Below, one piece after another: positions 10,301 through 21,567 of a stretch of 27,223 nucleotides of DNA (the stretch's first letter is position 1; each line of letters begins with the position of its first letter). The stretch is from Zygophlyctis sp. KS116. Lineage: Eukaryota > Chytridiomycota. A program made the position numbers and the translations under genes. The stretch is taken from positions 1 to 27,223 of the forward strand of contig BAAFSQ010000134.1 of NCBI GenBank assembly GCA_054661495.1, in the 5' to 3' direction. The notes under the pieces are model-generated. The model worked only from the letters and a program-made list of their open reading frames with translations. It was not told the DNA's origin and made no database searches.

Positions 10301-13300
10301 TTTTTAGAATCAATAGCAAAGTCAGTTGAAATGTCATGGATGCCACTTATTATCGGTCCTACTGGAAGCGGAAAAACCACACTTCTTAGATATTTTGCTG
10401 AACTATGCGGGGAGAGGCTTATTGAATTTTCAATGAATTCGGGAGTGGATGCTATTGAGCTTCTTGGGGGATTTGAACAGGAGGATATGTCTAGAATAGC
10501 GCATAGTATAATGGAGGTTGCTTCTAATGCTTCGCTTAGACTCTTGCGATCCTCTTTAGTTAGGGAAAGATTCAAATTATCAAAAGAAATGCGCTCAATA
10601 CTAATGCGGATGCAGAAACAATTGATTGATCCTGAGACATTGTTTAAAAAACATTTTGATTTTCTCAAAAATGCTGCATTTTCTTCTGAATCAGAAGAGA
10701 TCATAATGTTATTGTCAGAACTGGATAGTTTATATAAGCAATACAGCGCTCTTAAAAGGAGCCAAGGCTATGGAAATTTTAAATGGATTGATGGTCTTTT
10801 GATTAAGGCTATGAGGGAGGGACAATGGATTGTGATTGATAATGTTAACCTTTGTTCTAAGTCTGTCATAGACAGGCTGAACTCCCTATTAGAAAAAAAC
10901 GGAAGTTTGATGATCAATGAAAGAGGATTGGTGAATGGAAAAGTTGATGTTGTACTGCCTCATAAGCATTTCCGAATTTTTATGACTATGGATCCTTCTC
11001 AAGGTGAAATTTCACGTGCAATGCGCAATCGCTCCGTTGAGATATATTTGGATAGCTTCGATCCTTTGGCGAAATCAGTTGATACAATCAAGGTGGCTAG
11101 TTGTGTTGGGGTTAGATCAGTACATTCTAATAATATTGGTGGATTGATGTCATGTGACAGAAAAAACATTTTAGAAGATTCAAAACTGTTCATAGAGGAA
11201 ATGGAACGTGGACTTCTACCTGATAGTAATAGATCAAGCATTTTCTTAAACGTGGGGAATGATCTAATACCCTCTCTGGAATTTAATGGGCTTTGCTATG
11301 AGAACCAGAAATTGGCTTTGGATTCGCATATTATATTGAAAATTATGTTTTCAAAGCATATTATGGAAAAGTACCAATCATATTCTTTCCTAGACGAATA
11401 TGAAGCGAGTCCATCGCTTGTTTTGCAGGCAGCGGTTCATTACTTCTACAATTTATCTTCTAGTGATCAGACTGAGCTACGCAGCAGCTGGCTGAATTTA
11501 CTTTATCGAAATGCAGATCCTAGTGCTAAAGTCACATCATTTATCGAGAATTTTTATCTTAAAGCAGCTAGTAGATCACTTGTTAAGTATGCTGATAAAG
11601 CGGGATATAGACTTGAAAATTACCAAAAAGCTTGTATTATGCTTGAAGCCATATTATTGTGCAATACAACATACGAAAATAATAATTGTTTTCCAAAAGA
11701 AACTCTGATTCTTCAGTCTATACATTACAATTGTGGGCATCGGACTCTTTCTGAACTCTCACATCCGTCTATCAAGAATTTATACATGTTTTTTAAGCTT
11801 TTGTTAGAGCTGCTATGCAAACTTGGGTCGAATCCCTCAGTTCAAGATGACTGGATTGGTAGCTTAATTGATGGGATCGAACCGCTTTATTTATTTTCAT
11901 TTACAACTCAGTTTCAATTGGCAACAATGGTCGCGAGACTTTACACGGCCAGGAAGGTGGTTTCAAAATCCGCGAATGAGTTTGCTGATGATAATCAATT
12001 TACAGATATAAAAAAAATACTAGATGAAATATGTTTCTCATTGAAACTAGATCAGATATATTTACATTCAAAGGTAGTGGGGAAGCTTAGAAACGAGTCT
12101 TTAAAATTTAAAGAATTGTATAAGATTGAGACGGCTCTAGTCAAATTTGAAAGCTATTTTCAACGGCAGTTTTATTCTCAATTAGGTAATCCATGATTCA
12201 TCCCGCTAATTTCTAGAGTTCCGGCATGTATTCGATGATGGATTTATTAAGGGAATCCAGAAAACACTTTTGGAAGCTCATGCCACTCTATACATAATGA
12301 ATGAATCTATTTCACTTGAGGCGAACATTTTGGATAATTTGAAAGATCTTCTTGAGGTAATTAAATCTCCAAATATGCTCACTTTAGTCAATTGAAGCCA
12401 AATTGAAAGATCAAAAAGTAGATTCTGATATTAATGATGGAGTATCATTGTATCGGAGATTGTCCCGATTTGGTCGTTCAATGAGCAATATGGTCACTAT
12501 TGATTCAATGACAATAAGAAATGAGCTCGAACTTATTTTAACAATATCTAATCTTAAAAATCAATCTGTTCCCCATTTCGATCTAGTTGGTAGAATTAGG
12601 GAAGCTATAGATCATGGTCTAAATAGTTCACGATCGTGTCTCAGTTTGAATATGCTGCAAAGATTGCTATGGGGATTGCAATCAAATAGTCAATACACTT
12701 TAAATCCCGGCCATATAGAGTATCTCATCAGCTCCTTTTTCATGTTTCTCTTTAGGAATTCTTACACCGAATTTGTTTATGATTACAAAATTAAAGAAAG
12801 CGTATTTAATGGATTCAAGCTTGAAAATAATGTCTCAGTAAGTTTAAATGAATTCATTAAAAAGAATCGGTTTGGTGGCCCTCTAATATTATTCTGTGGA
12901 ATTGTCACTAGACATGTTGCCAATACTGTGTAAGTTAAAAAATTTAATTTTCTAGCGAGAGCTTTAATTACGCCCCATTATATACTTTGGCGGATAAATT
13001 GGATCATTTTGAGGAGCTCCAATCCTCAGTTTATTGCAAATTTTGGAGTACAGTGTCTGTACATCGTAATCTCTATAGGCTACTGCTAGTTAAACTAAAT
13101 AAGGTAATACATCAAACTAACAGTCGCAGATATTATTCATACTTGAAAAAGAACTAGGCTCTATACTTGTTAAAGATATTAGCCTGATCTTAGATAGTGC
13201 TTTTAATGAAACGAATGGTGATACTTTGGAAGCAATGAATGAAAAGATTCACGCAATCAAATCTTTGAAATTCAAGTCGGCATTTTTGGAAAACATTTGT

Positions 13301-16300
13301 TTAAGTCATATAATACCCAGCTTATTGCACTGCGTGGATTTTATCTTAAACAGCTCTACTAAGTCACTTGGGTTTGCGTATGTTCAAGCGTCTTTAGCAC
13401 AGCTTGATATGTGTCTAATGCAACTGCCGCTAGATCCGTTCGATTATTCTTTGGCAAAAGTAGATATTTTAGAAAAAAGGGAAGAAATTATTACTGCAAA
13501 AGTTATAGTTGAATTAGAGATGAACGTTTGGAAATACGGAAGGTCTCAAGATCTGAAGAGGTTGCTGAATGAACGATTGCAACTGCGAAACAAAATTGAA
13601 AGTAAATCCCAAAAAAAAGTCCTAAGGCCAAGTCAGTCTGAAATAGATGATATTCTGCAAGATTTTAGAAATCTTAGACAACTAGTTCTTTCTAATCAAG
13701 ACATATACATGCTTATATTTAAGGAAGAAGATGCCATAACTCATGTTAAGTACATGGACCAATCTCTAACATCGGTCATTAATCGCTTAAATGATAGATA
13801 TCAATTGTATCAAGATATTATTTTGCCTGTCTCAGAAGCGGTTTACAGCCTGAAATGTGGATTGTTCTTAATGATCAAGGATGATTTAATGATTTCGCAG
13901 TCATCAGAAAAACTCTTGACATATTTACATAAATTTATAGGTTTTGGTGAATACGAACCGTTCTGTCAACTACTCAGCGAAGTATCTTATTCGAGCCAAT
14001 TTTCCAAGGAAAATCAGCTGGAGCGTCATATATTCAGCTTGGTCATGACCTCACTCTATCATTCTGGTAGCTTCACTTATGGATCCCACGCAATGAATAC
14101 TATTCTTGGATATTTATCGAGTATCGCCGTCGCGTGGAAGGCGGATAATGAGCGAAATTCTGATCAACAGCGCCAAAAGGAGGATTTATATAAATATAAA
14201 GCTGAAGCTTATGAGTACGACGTTCCAGACTCGGATGATCAGAATGTTGCAGTCTACTTTCCAGATTTTTATTCGGCTTTTGAAGAAGATTCATCCCAGA
14301 CGGAATATATAGATGATTGCGTATTTGGCGATTCCATGATCCAGAATATTTTAAATGCCCATGAATTGGCCTTTTCTGATAGTACAAAAGCTTTTCGTAA
14401 AGTATTTGAAGAAAATTGGGCCAGGAATTTCCGAAAAGGATATAAAATTGGAGCAGTAATATTATCAAGCTCTGAAAAGCATTACCCAGTAGAAGTGGAT
14501 TATTTTTCGCAAACAGGCTCCCGATTTATCACTTCTTATTATTCCAAAAATGCCTTTTCGGAAGCATTGTATGATTTTTACTCTATGCCTGATGTTGAAG
14601 AAGCAAATTTGGTCATTGCAAGTGTAACTAGGTTTGCCAGTAGAATATCGATGCTTCTTTTAGAGTGGCCGGAACACAATGTTTTACAATGTTTAAAGGT
14701 TCTCTGTGATAAAATATTCAACCTTCCGATTAAAACTCCAATAATGAAACTATTAAATGGAATTGAAATGCTTTTGCAGAAATCACAAGATTGGGAATCG
14801 TATGCCCACAAAAATAATTCCTTATCAGTGGAGCTGGCTGATATATCTTCTTCTATAGTTCGACTTCGAAAGAAAGAGCTGTCTTCTTGGAAGGACCTTT
14901 TCGCATTGGAAAGAAGAAAATGTGCAATAAATGCAGGAAAACTTTGGATAAATTTATGGGATATGATCATAATTCCACTCCTGAATCCTATGACAAATGT
15001 AATTTCTTTTACTTAATTTTATCTAGGAACAAAAAATTGATTTTCTAAGTCAATTAAGGGATTTACTAGATGAATTTATGATGAACTCTTCTTTAGGAGA
15101 ATTCCCTGCAAGATTAAAGCTGCTTGAAAACTTTACCAGACAAATGCAGTGCATGATAGATTCGCAATTTGATTTCGCTAATGGCCCTCCCTCTGAGCTA
15201 ATGAATATTCTGAAAAATACCGTCTCATTCTTCTCTTCTTTTGAACGGCTACTCGATGAATTTTTGGGTTCTCAAGAGAAGCCATTAGTTAAGGAGCTAA
15301 ATGATTTTATGAAAATTTCTAGCTGGAAGGATGTAAATGCATATGCATTGAAGGAAAGTGCTAAAAGATCCCACTACCAACTGCTGAAATTTATTAAAAA
15401 ATACGGAGCTGTGCTGGACACTCCGGCTAGACAGATTATCACAACTATGCTGGATAAAAACGATTTAAAAACGATTCAAATCCAATTTCAGGGAAAGAAC
15501 CCACTTCCTCCCAAGATCGAAAAGTTAAATATTGTATCTGCCGATCATTCCCTGGAAGTTTCATCTAAGAGAAAGCAGAAAGTACATTCTATTCTCAGAA
15601 AAATAACAGATATCTCGGATAAACTAATGTCAAAATCCGGCTTGAACACGTCAGCTCTCCGATTTGATGATTTAACGCGAACGCTGTTAGAAGATGTTAA
15701 TCAATTTAAAATCGAGAGCCTTAATATTAAACCTGGATCTAAAGATGCCTCTTTTGAAAAATCTATTAGAAAAAAAGCCTTGTCGGATTGGATTAAAGAA
15801 CTTTCGAAACTGGGAATTTCTAAAAGACCTTCAGTAGAAAATCAAAAAATTAATGATATGCTTTTCTTGTTTTCTCAACCTCATTTGGGAACTTTTAACA
15901 CATCATATTTACCAGAACATACACAATCTTTACTTGAAAAGGTTGATAGAAATTTCTATAGAATACTTGCAAAAAAATCTAAAATTCCCGACTCAATCAT
16001 CAAGAACAATGGGGATTTATCTGAAAGAGAAATATCTTCTTGTTTAAGTTTCTTGGATCATCTATTATATGGGATTGTTCGTCTTCGTAGCTATGTATCT
16101 TCCCATGCACAAGCGCTTGAAAAAATCAGCATGCTGACGGCGCAGCTTGGTACTCTATCTACTGCATCTGCGGCTGCTGTTACCAAAGCTACGATGGATG
16201 ATATTTTTTATCTGATATCTAATGTATCTAAATCTCTCAAAATCATTCTTCAAGCCAAAGTCTTCTTTCAGTACTGCAAAGACTCTACATCTATAGACTG

Positions 16301-19300
16301 GGATGGGAAACTTCAAGAATTATCCGAAATTATTGAAAAGTTTTATCAAAAGCTACAAAATGAATATCCTCATCAAATAATTTGCTCGAAATCATTATTT
16401 ATTTCTCCAGCAAATTATGATAATCTCAACTTAGAGTTCAAAGCTATCCTTGAAAATGTAATTGCTGTTTTATCAGAAAAAGATTCAAGTCCTCATTCCA
16501 TTCAAGAAACATTAAAGGCACTGTTGGAAATAAAAGAGACAATAGTCAAAGGAGATAACAGCACCCCGTTGACCATTCGATCTGATGCTACTTACGCTGA
16601 CGAAATAATTGATCAAATTCTTCTCAGTTTTCAAAATATTCTCAAGTTCTCGGATAATTTAATGGATGATTCTGAATTGGATAACTATGGGATGTATGCG
16701 AAAGAGTTTACTGCCGGATTATACACCGCCGAAAAATATGCAGATACTGAAAATCTTCTTGGTATTTTGTCTATCGCAGAAAAGACCATCCAGGAGTCTA
16801 AAGAGAATGATCTTTTAATGGCATTGCCCTTTTTAGAACGCCTACGTAACGCATCTTACACAAAAATAACGGACATGCTCTTTTTCACGCAAAAAATATC
16901 CAAATTGGCATTTGTCGGAGCTTGTATCTTTGATACAATACTTAAGGATGGATTTTGTGTTCCCGAAGGTGAATCTAAATCACAAGAAGATGCAGGCGAA
17001 AAGGAAGTTTCTGGGGCTGGGCTTGGCGAAGGAAACGGCGAACAGGATATCAGTAAAGATATAGAAAATGAAGGAGAAATAGAAGAACTTAAATCCGACG
17101 AAAACAATGCAGCAAATGAATTAGATCAAAAAAGGGAGAAAAATGATGATGCTATTGAAGCCAAAGATGACTTCGATGGGGCATTGGAGGATTTAGACGA
17201 CGCCGAATCTGCAGAGGAGGATGATGAAAATGGCGAAGACGTCGAAAAAGAATTGGATGAACAAATGGGTGATCTAGATGAGAATGCTGATGTCGTGGAT
17301 GAGAAGATGTGGAATGAAGAAGAAATGGAAAGTAAAGATGAGAAGATTGAGAAGGATGCGCCTGGTACTGGGTCGGCCGATGAAGAATTGGTGGCTAAGA
17401 TGGATGAACAGAATTTGGATGTATCCAATGAGGCTGAGCAAATAGAAGCCAATGAACAAAACTCAAAGGATGATGCTAAATCAGAAGTCGAGGAAAATCT
17501 TGAAGATAAGCAAGCTGAGGAGAACAGCGGAGTGGAGGCTCGTCCCGATGAGTTCGCCGAGGATGATTCTAAAGATTTGGAAGACACAGAAGATATGCAA
17601 ATCGATAGTGATTTTGATTTAAAGAGTGACATATCAAATGACAAGGAAGAATGCATTGAAACGGAGAGTGTTAACAATGAAAATGGATTAGACCAGGATG
17701 AAACATGTTCAGAAAATCAAAATCTAGAAGGTAAAATAAATGCTTACTAAATAAAAGATACATCGCTAGATATTGATGAAGCGAATGCAGATGATATCGC
17801 GGATGATAAAGAGGATCCTGAAGATTATAATGAACTTAGCAAAGAACAAGATACCGATGATTCTCCACCAATTGACAATAATACTGATATTCAAGATAGA
17901 AATCAATTTGGAACTCTAGGCAGTAATGCTCAGATTGATTACAATGAAGATGAGGCCATGGAAATGGTAGATTCTCTCTTTGACAAACAAAATGCAGAGA
18001 GTGCATTGGACGATAATGGTGATCAACAAAATTCTGGGGAGAAATCTTCAGATGCAAAGCTTTCTAAGGATTCAGAATTAAATGAGAAAGAGCCAAATCC
18101 ACGTCGAAGTTTGGGTGAAGCGATTAAATCATGGATGAAACGATTGCAAAACATATCTAACCCATCTTCAGAGCCTCAAACTGATAAAGAGAATAATCAA
18201 CAGACATTTGATGAAACTCGAGAGTATGAATTTGTGGAGTCGGATGAGTTAGCTGCGGACACAGAGGCTTTGGACATTGCAACTCAAGAACAACTAGATG
18301 CGGTCGATGGGAAAGCGATTGCAGATTTAGAAACACAGCAAACTTATTCACAGCTTCCAAAGCAAGAGGACAAAAAATCAGAGGAAGATCCCAAAAACAA
18401 ATCTGAAAGTATAAGAAATGAAACCGATGGTTTGAATTGTTCTGACGAGCTGAATGATTCCCAAGAGGAAATTAAAAATATTGAAAAAGAACATGGGGAA
18501 AATATAGAAGGAATGGATGGATTGATATTGAACACAATAGAAATTGACCCCAAAAAGTTGGAAGAGGAATTTGGCGAAGATATTGAATCTGATCCACAAA
18601 CATATGAAGAGTTACGTCGAGAACTAGAAATGCAAGTTTTGGATTGGCGTAAAAGAGGTCAAGACCTTACAAACGCACAAAGAATATGGAAAGAGTGCTT
18701 AGTATTGACAAGAAACTTATCTTATAGCCTTTGCGAGAAGTTGCGTCTCATATTAGAACCAACTCTCTCGGCAAAACTGAAAGGTGACTATAGAACCGGA
18801 AAAAGACTGAATATGCGAAAGATCATTCCTTATATTGCCAGTCAGTTCAAGAAGGACAAAATCTGGCTTCGACGCACACAGCCATCCAAACGAACCTATC
18901 AAATTATGATTGCTGTCGACGATTCAAAATCAATGGAAGAATCTCAAAGTATTCAGCTTGCTTATGAATCTTTAGCTATGATAACTAGCAGTCTGTCACA
19001 ACTTGAAGCTGGCGATCTTTGCATTTTGAGCTTTGGAGAAAGCATCAAATTATTACACCCATTCCATCTTCCTTTTTCTGAAGAAGCCGGTGCTCAGGTG
19101 ATTCAGAAATTTGGCTTTGATCAAGACCGTACAAATGTCAAGTCACTAATTTCAAACTCATTCTCAATTCTTGAAGAAGCAAGAAGATTTGCTGAGTATT
19201 CCCCAAATCAATCAGATTTATGGCAACTTGAATTAATAATTTCAGATGGCATATGTGAAGATCATGGTCAAATTAGAGCGCTCGTAAGGAAAGCAGCGGA

Positions 19301-19541
19301 AAACCGAATCATGATGGTCTTTCTTATTCTTGATAATCGTCCAGGCACTACATCTATAACAAAGTTAACTAATGTAACCTACAAAAATGATCCTCTAACT
19401 CAAAAATTAGCTCTTCAAATGACTCAATACATGGACACATTTCCCTTTGATTATTTTGTCTTGGTAAAGGACATCAAAATGCTTCCTCAAATCCTGTCTG
19501 ATACTCTCTGCCAGTACTTTATGTTTACGGCAAGCGTTTAA
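4322..19541 (+). CDS. MDN1: Midasin (Rea1/Mdn1), dynein-like AAA+ ribosome-assembly ATPase
   Basis: A giant nuclear ATPase that pulls assembly factors (Ytm1-Erb1 complex, Rsa4) off pre-60S particles. Eleven exons: 4322-4507, 4597-4841, 4868-5166, 5191-7526, 7553-12185, 12217-12356, 12388-12929, 12956-13103, 13130-14998, 15027-17730 and 17758-19541. The joined frame is 4,961 residues, against about 4,910 in yeast. Six AAA+ modules are visible by Walker A: GPSGSGKT 224, GETGTGKT 534, GPTSVGKT 971, GETGCGKT 1265, GSPGVGKT 1646 and GPTGSGKT 1957. Walker B is DE in AAA2-5, ED in AAA1 and DN in AAA6, so the first and last sites look degenerate. A KKQKR cluster near 654 may be a nuclear localisation signal. 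A long helical linker follows, then a very acidic region (about 4112-4650). The C-terminal MIDAS domain has D4755-x-S-x-S, which binds the UBL domains of its substrates. Introns are 24-31 nt except the first (89 nt). Confidence 0.98.
4508..4596 (+). other. Midasin intron 1, unusually long (89 nt)
   Basis: A GT-AG intron whose removal joins I-E-K to A-D-T in frame (phase 0). It is three times longer than the other placed introns here (24-31 nt). It contains a TGTCCGA motif at 4538-4544. Since only 34 nt separate RPA2 from midasin, this intron may carry promoter or enhancer information. Confidence 0.8.
4538..4544 (+). promoter_or_regulatory. TGTCCGA motif inside midasin intron 1
   Basis: The same 7-mer found upstream of RecQ and RPA2, here within the only long intron of midasin. 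Confidence 0.35.
16962..18600 (+). other. MDN1: Acidic D/E-rich region of midasin
   Basis: About 540 codons dominated by Asp, Glu, Ser and Asn, interrupted only by the 27-nt intron at 17731-17757, which carries a perfect TACTAA branch-point word. An acidic tract linking the ATPase/linker part to the MIDAS domain is a hallmark of midasin. In known structures it acts as a flexible tether. Confidence 0.9.
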
Positions 19542-19645
19542 ATACAATGTTGCATCATTTTGGATATTCTTGTTTTACAAGTTATGACAGACACGCCTCC
19601 GCCACGATAACCACCCATTTTATCAACATACTTTGAGTTCAATTG

Positions 19646-20746
19646 ATGAAAGTCAAGTCTAGCTTCCAATCATCAATACCTAATATGACTCTTAAGAGCG
19701 AATCGACTGATGCATTCGAAGAAGATGCTTCTTTAAGCGATGAACATTATTTTGAGCAGTTTCTGCTTCAAAGAAATCTAAAGCTGTTTAAACTTAAGCC
19801 AGGATCATCTTTATATAATGCATTGGCGGATCAATTATACTGTAATGAGGAATTGGATGATCGAGTAAAACAGGAATGTCTTGTCTATTGGGTAAACTAT
19901 AAGATGTATTAAGAAATTAGCAAAATCATGCACAAAAATTTGGTCCGATCTCTCCACAATTATCGGACAATGATTATTCAGTTATTTTTTCTTTAGTTGC
20001 AGATCTTTATAATCGAAAGGTGCTAGTATTTAGCACAAACAGAGGTAATCTCAACTCCATCTTATTGTCAGAAGTGATTGAATTTAGTCCAACTCAAAAC
20101 CAAATTGACGAATCAATAATAATCAGTCAACATTCTAGTAATGAGTTTCATTCAATTATAAAAAAGATGAATCATGGTCCTAGAAAAGTTCGAGTAAGTT
20201 GAACAATGTTAATTTGTAGTTGAGTAATCAAATTAATCATGCTGTTAGCGACGTTGAAACCAAGATTGATACTGTAACACTTTTTTATTCTGAAATTAGG
20301 AAATTCGAGATGCATTTGAGCAAGGACTAATGATTAATGATCGACTAGAAAGTTATAATTCATCAGCAGAATTTGAATCGGTTCGACCACATGATGAAAT
20401 TGATATCAACTTTTCTGATGGATTACCAATGAATGTCCAGCTAACTTTTCAAGACGCATCTACAGAAGATCTTCTTAATCTTACTGATGCAGTTGAAAAC
20501 GACGATCAATCATCAATGAGCTCAGTGTCACCTGGAACATTTGGATTAATAGCAAAAGTTGCCCGAACAAATTACCATTCTCCTGCAATGTTAAGAAAGT
20601 ATAATCCTTCAAAACAAAGCCAATTAGCTCGTGCCGGATCATGCATGGGAGCATCAGAATTGGACTCAAGTTCTTCAAAAGAAGATTTTTCAACTGATTT
20701 CTCAACTGAAGTCACTGAGCCATATTATAGTGAACTACATGGATGA
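19646..20746 (+). CDS. OTU-fold protein, probably catalytically dead
   Basis: Exons are 19646-19891, 19921-20193, 20220-20273 and 20300-20746, with introns of 29, 26 and 26 nt, giving 339 residues. Exon 3 has only 18 codons. Residues about 45-165 resemble an OTU deubiquitinase domain of OTUD4/ALG13 type. LKPGSSLYNALADQLY matches the helix that normally reads DGxCL(F/Y)RA, then a VKQECLVYW segment, then EFHSII in place of the HY(N/D)S(I/V) strand. By that alignment the catalytic Cys is Ser55, the oxyanion Asp is Pro52 and the catalytic His is Glu157 (His159 is two residues away). The C-terminal half is Ser-rich and acidic and matches nothing I recognise. A pseudo-deubiquitinase or ubiquitin-binding scaffold is plausible. 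The fold assignment itself is moderately sure. AATAAA directly follows the stop codon. Confidence 0.7.
20220..20273 (+). other. 54-nt micro-exon between two 26-nt introns
   Basis: Introns 20194-20219 (starting GTAAGTTG, ending TTGTAG) and 20274-20299 (starting GTAACACT, ending AAATTAG) flank an 18-codon phase-0 exon (LSNQINHAVSDVETKIDT). Including it links the upstream frame to EIRDAFEQGL without stops. Skipping it would also keep the frame, so alternative splicing is possible. Confidence 0.7.
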
Positions 20747-20752
20747 AATAAA
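20747..20752 (+). terminator. Polyadenylation signal of the OTU-like gene
   Basis: AATAAA immediately after the stop codon, followed by a T-rich run. Confidence 0.5.
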
Positions 20753-20995
20753 TTTATTTTAAAACAATGGAAATGTGTTTATAAATCAAAAGTGTAAAAT
20801 CATGAGAATTTACACATCTGCATTATAGAGATTAGTCTATGTAAACCGTTTACCGATAATTCTAGTCAGAACGTCGGAGATAAAATTTACAAAAAATACA
20901 GGGGACCCTAGGCACTTTCAAGAGAAAAAACTGTAGTCTGGACCCAACTCTAAACAGTAAATGTCAAGGTCAAAAAATATTTCAATATTTAGGAC
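20753..20995. other. Convergent 3' intergenic region
   Basis: It separates the OTU-like gene (+) from the cysteine-rich gene (-). It holds two inverted repeats: GTGTAAA/TTTACAC (20792-20815, 10-nt loop) and AAATATT/AATATTT (20975-20990, 2-nt loop). The second lies 6-21 bases beyond the - strand stop codon. Both may serve 3'-end formation. No coding frame is evident. Confidence 0.4.
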
Positions 20996-21454
20996 TTAGA
21001 CTAGTACTAAAAGAAACAAACCACAAAGTAATGGGGCCCTAAATCTAAACACAGCAGAGGCACCATTGGTCTGCGAGGGGGATGGAACAGACGCAGATGC
21101 AGAAGATCTAGTAGGAGAAGTTGGAGTTGTCCCGTGCATATGATCCGGCATTCCACAGTGCATAATAACTCCAGCAAAGTCATCGGCCAATTTTTTAAAA
21201 GTAGGACAATTTGATGTATCCAAACATTCAATCACTGATGGTAACTTTCCACAAGCACAATCCATCCATTTATCATCCTTTGGCATCATATGTCCCATTG
21301 CCTGATTTAGAGAAAGAGAAGCAGGACCACATTGGGAAACAGATTGGATTTCTTCCAATTGATTGAAACATTCAACATTCTTTGAGGTTAAACAAGGATC
21401 ATTGGTTTGAGCAGAAACAATTCCAATTGCTAAAAGTGCCAAAAGACTAAACAT
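20996..21454 (-). CDS. Small secreted cysteine-rich, probably GPI-anchored protein
   Basis: 152 residues, uncut by introns. A signal peptide (about 1-15, MFSLLALLAIGIVSA, with cleavage likely before Gln16) is followed by a domain with eight cysteines at 21, 29, 42, 66, 68, 77, 83 and 100, probably four disulfides. A Ser/Thr/Pro-rich stalk (109-131) comes next, and a hydrophobic tail (about 138-152) preceded by small residues (NGAS near 130) suits GPI attachment. This layout is common for fungal cell-surface proteins. The spacing does not fit the CFEM pattern and I do not recognise the family. It is divergent from the downstream membrane-protein gene across a 113-bp shared promoter. Confidence 0.75.
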   Translation of the reverse strand: MFSLLALLAIGIVSAQTNDPCLTSKNVECFNQLEEIQSVSQCGPASLSLNQAMGHMMPKDDKWMDCACGKLPSVIECLDTSNCPTFKKLADDFAGVIMHCGMPDHMHGTTPTSPTRSSASASVPSPSQTNGASAVFRFRAPLLCGLFLLVLV

Positions 21455-21520
21455 TTTTTCAAGTCCTTAAAATAGCAAAGCCACAGAAATAGATTTTCTT
21501 AACCAAATTTAACTCTGGCG

Positions 21521-21542
21521 ATCTAATAATACATTATTAGAT
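21521..21542. promoter_or_regulatory. Inverted repeat in the divergent promoter
   Basis: ATCTAATAAT and ATTATTAGAT are perfect 10-bp arms separated by two bases. The repeat lies 67 bp from the - strand ATG (21454) and 25 bp from the + strand ATG (21568). A symmetric site there could bind a dimeric factor controlling both surface-protein genes. Confidence 0.5.
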
Positions 21543-21567
21543 TTAGTAAATATTTAAAAAATCAACA

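Noticed and set aside
10252-10704. 150-codon reverse-strand open frame opposite midasin
   Set aside because: It lies fully within the AAA6 coding sequence, has no recognisable features and is explained by codon composition of the + strand.
10355-10860. Midasin AAA6 Walker B reading DN instead of DE as a novel inactivation
   Set aside because: From what I recall of the family, the first and last AAA modules of midasin are normally degenerate, so this is probably ancestral rather than special to this organism.
17126-17677. 183-codon Ser-rich reverse-strand open frame
   Set aside because: It is the complement of GA-rich acidic codons in the midasin D/E-rich region, where TTC/TCT/TCA codons on the other strand produce Ser and Phe runs.
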